Shown: one piece after another, positions 62,601 through 64,000 of the stretch
Numbering within the stretch: the first letter of the stretch is position 1
Layout of the letters: each line of letters begins with the position of its first letter
Assembly (NCBI GenBank): GCA_032622095.1
Contig: CP136069.1
Location: forward strand, 12,816,450 to 12,880,449
Length of the DNA: 64,000 bases
DNA from: Siphonodentalium dalli
Lineage: Eukaryota; Mollusca; Scaphopoda; Gadilida; Siphonodentaliidae
Reading direction: 5' to 3'
Position numbers and translations under genes: made by a program
Notes under the pieces: generated by a model
Seen by the model: only the letters and a program-made list of their open reading frames with translations
What the model was told of the DNA's origin: nothing
The model's database searches: none

Positions 62601-63620
62601 TTCATTAGCACAGGCTACAGGTCGTACTGTTCGTCTGATCATCATAAAATTTATCATGGATGTTAATATTGACATGTAGATGGGAACGATTAATTTTGGG
62701 GTCATTCGGACAAAAAACATGGCCACCAGCAGCCATCTTGGATTTTACTCTTTGTATGACTAAATCCTTTAGCACGGGCTACAGGTCGTACCTTTAGTCT
62801 GATCATCATAAAATTTGTCCTGGATGTTAACAATGACATGTAGATGGGAACGAGTCATTTTGGGGTCATTCGTCCAAAAAACATGGCCGCCAGTGGCCAT
62901 CTTTGATTTCAAAATTCAATCCATTAGCACAGGCTACAGGTTGTACCTTTAGTCTGATCATCATAAAATTTGTCATGGATGTTAGCAATGACATGTAGAT
63001 TGGAACGAGTCATTTTGAGGTCATTCGGCCAAAAAACATGGCCGCCAGCAGCCATCTTGGATTTTACTCTTTGTATGACTAAATCATTTAGCATGGGCTA
63101 CAGGTCGTACTTTTAGTCTGATCATCATAAAATTTGTCCTGGATGTTAACAATGACATGTAGATGGGAACGAGTCATTTTGGGGTCATTTGTCCAAAAAA
63201 CATGGCCGCCAGCAGCCATCTTGGATTTTACTCTTTGTATGACTAAATTCAATCCATTAGCATGGGCTACAGGTCGTACCTTTAGTCTGATCGTCATAAA
63301 ATTTGTCATGGATGTTAACGATGACATGTGGATGGGATATAATCATTTTGGGGTCATTCGGCCGAAGACATGGCTGTCAGCAGCCATCTTGGATTTTACT
63401 TTTCTCTTCAATGTCTATAAACTAGTATTAGACATTCAACTTACCACATTCCTAATCGCTCCATTGACTGTAATACATTAAATTATTCCCTTTCCAAGTT
63501 GAGCTACAGTGTCATTGACACTTTCATTTACACTCCTTTTTAATCTCTCTATTCATTGCCAATCACACAAAAATTACCTTCTTTACAAAGTTGAGCTACA
63601 GTGTCATTGACACTTTCATT
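59646..63620. mobile_element. Satellite-bearing inverted-repeat element
   Basis: The left end TTAGCTCAACTTTACTTTG and TAAAGTTTGAGCTATTGCC is mirrored at the right by TTTACAAAGTTGAGCTACAG; a second right end, CCAAGTTGAGCTACAGTG, lies 90 bp inside. A second left end at 60648 splits the satellite, so one copy is partly nested in another. No transposase. Confidence 0.7.
59735..63400. repeat. Satellite of about 166-bp units
   Basis: About 22 units: AGCACGGGCTACAGGTCGTA, CCTTTAGTCTGATCATCAT, AAATTTGTCATGGATGTTAA, ATGACATGTAGATGGGAACG, TTTTGGGGTCATTCGG and ACATGGCCGCCAGCAGCCAT. Some units end in TTTCAAAATTCAATCC instead of TTACTCTTTGTATGAC. Frames of 60-115 codons are repeat echoes. Confidence 0.95.
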
Positions 63621-63875
63621 ATATTTTACAATGTTTTACAATTTTAATATTTTTTTCTTGTATTCGTTAACAATTTTATAATTTCACCCATACAGAGCCC
63701 CAGTGTGTGGGGCTCCCTGCAGGGTAATGGATGTTTTTTATTTTATGTCCTAATAATTGTAAGAAAAATTATAAAAACTTTTTTAGGCCAATGCATTCTC
63801 TTATATATGCGAGGCGACCTATGGTCGACTCGCATATATAAGAGAATGCATTAGCACAGGGTAAAAAGCTGGGAA

Positions 63876-64000
63876 CTGGGGAACTTCAATATGATCCTAG
63901 CTCACCCATCAGCAAATGAAGCCTAAGCAGAATGAGGTCCCCAGAGGGTAAATTTGGTGATTATAGCCCACTGCGGGATAGCGTCACTAACTTCACTCTC
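63876..64000. mobile_element. hAT-like MITE continuation, second hairpin
   Basis: It repeats about 62 bp of the interrupted copy (CTGGGGAACTTCA, GATCCTAGCTCAC, AAGCAGAATGAGGTC at 59487-59548), then completes the second hairpin to the window end. Confidence 0.8.

Larger units (their letters stand above)
59549..63857. mobile_element. Core-hairpin MITE split by a 4-kb insertion
   Basis: The left core hairpin (CTGTGCCAATGCATTC, 59549-59622) and the right part (63640-63857: CATACAGAGCCCCAG, CTCCCTGCAGGGTAATGG, second hairpin GGCCAATGCATTC to GCATTAGCACAGGG) belong to one type IV-like element. Its middle is replaced by the satellite-bearing element. Confidence 0.8.

Noticed and set aside
59736-63481. 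Several 60-115-codon frames in the 166-bp satellite
   Set aside because: They are translations of the repeat in different frames, on both strands.

Overview
This is an intron- and repeat-rich, AT-rich animal genome segment. Scattered exons have GT/AG borders, and mobile elements fill most of the window. There are Tc1/mariner-, hAT-, TTAA- (piggyBac/Kolobok-type) and Harbinger-like miniature elements, a Helitron, L2/CR1-type LINE remains and Penelope-like retroelements (PLEs). There are no prokaryotic operons or CRISPR arrays. A lophotrochozoan, most likely a bivalve mollusc, is my inference from this repertoire; the sequence alone does not prove species.

Protein-coding content is small. The best gene is on the plus strand: five exons at 44916-45095, 47560-47694, 50930-51002, 56430-56521 and 57517-57614. 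Their splice phases fit together throughout. They encode the C-terminal part of a TBC (Rab-GAP) domain, a basic linker and strands that look like a beta-propeller. Its 5' exons are not recognised here and its 3' exons lie beyond what I can see. A second gene is suggested on the minus strand at 22980-23167 (signal peptide plus coiled coil, perhaps a C1q-type secreted protein), with a partial exon copy at 21434-21595. Weaker exon candidates lie at 19439-19600 and 39418-39657. Retroelement coding remains are an L2/CR1-type reverse transcriptase with one in-frame stop (25972-27366), a LINE C-terminal remnant (21936-22118) and two PLE GIY-YIG fragments (42716-43045, 46079-46708).

Layout: 1-8.5 kb is satellite DNA (a 115-bp family and a 4.4-kb array of 68-bp units with a 1,704-bp higher-order repeat). 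8.7-14.7 kb holds miniature elements, several nested. 14.77-18.09 kb is one 3.3-kb element with terminal inverted repeats and an internal 241-bp satellite. A Helitron follows at 18.62-19.06 kb. 20-25 kb has exon duplications and TTAA elements, and 25.9-27.4 kb a LINE. 27.4-42 kb is dense in miniature elements. 42.4-47 kb has a minisatellite, two PLE copies and the first TBC exon. 47.7-48.8 kb is an array of splice-donor repeats in a TBC-gene intron. 49-59 kb alternates exons and miniature elements. 59.6-63.6 kb is a roughly 166-bp satellite carried by an inverted-repeat element inserted in another element.

The most notable signals are: two hammerhead-ribozyme-like folds just downstream of TATA boxes in PLE pseudo-LTRs, each joined head-on to an inverted GIY-YIG 3' end; about 34 tandem copies of an exon end plus its splice donor; one palindromic core shared by elements with four different terminal repeats; and an exon-like segment sitting inside a TTAA element.
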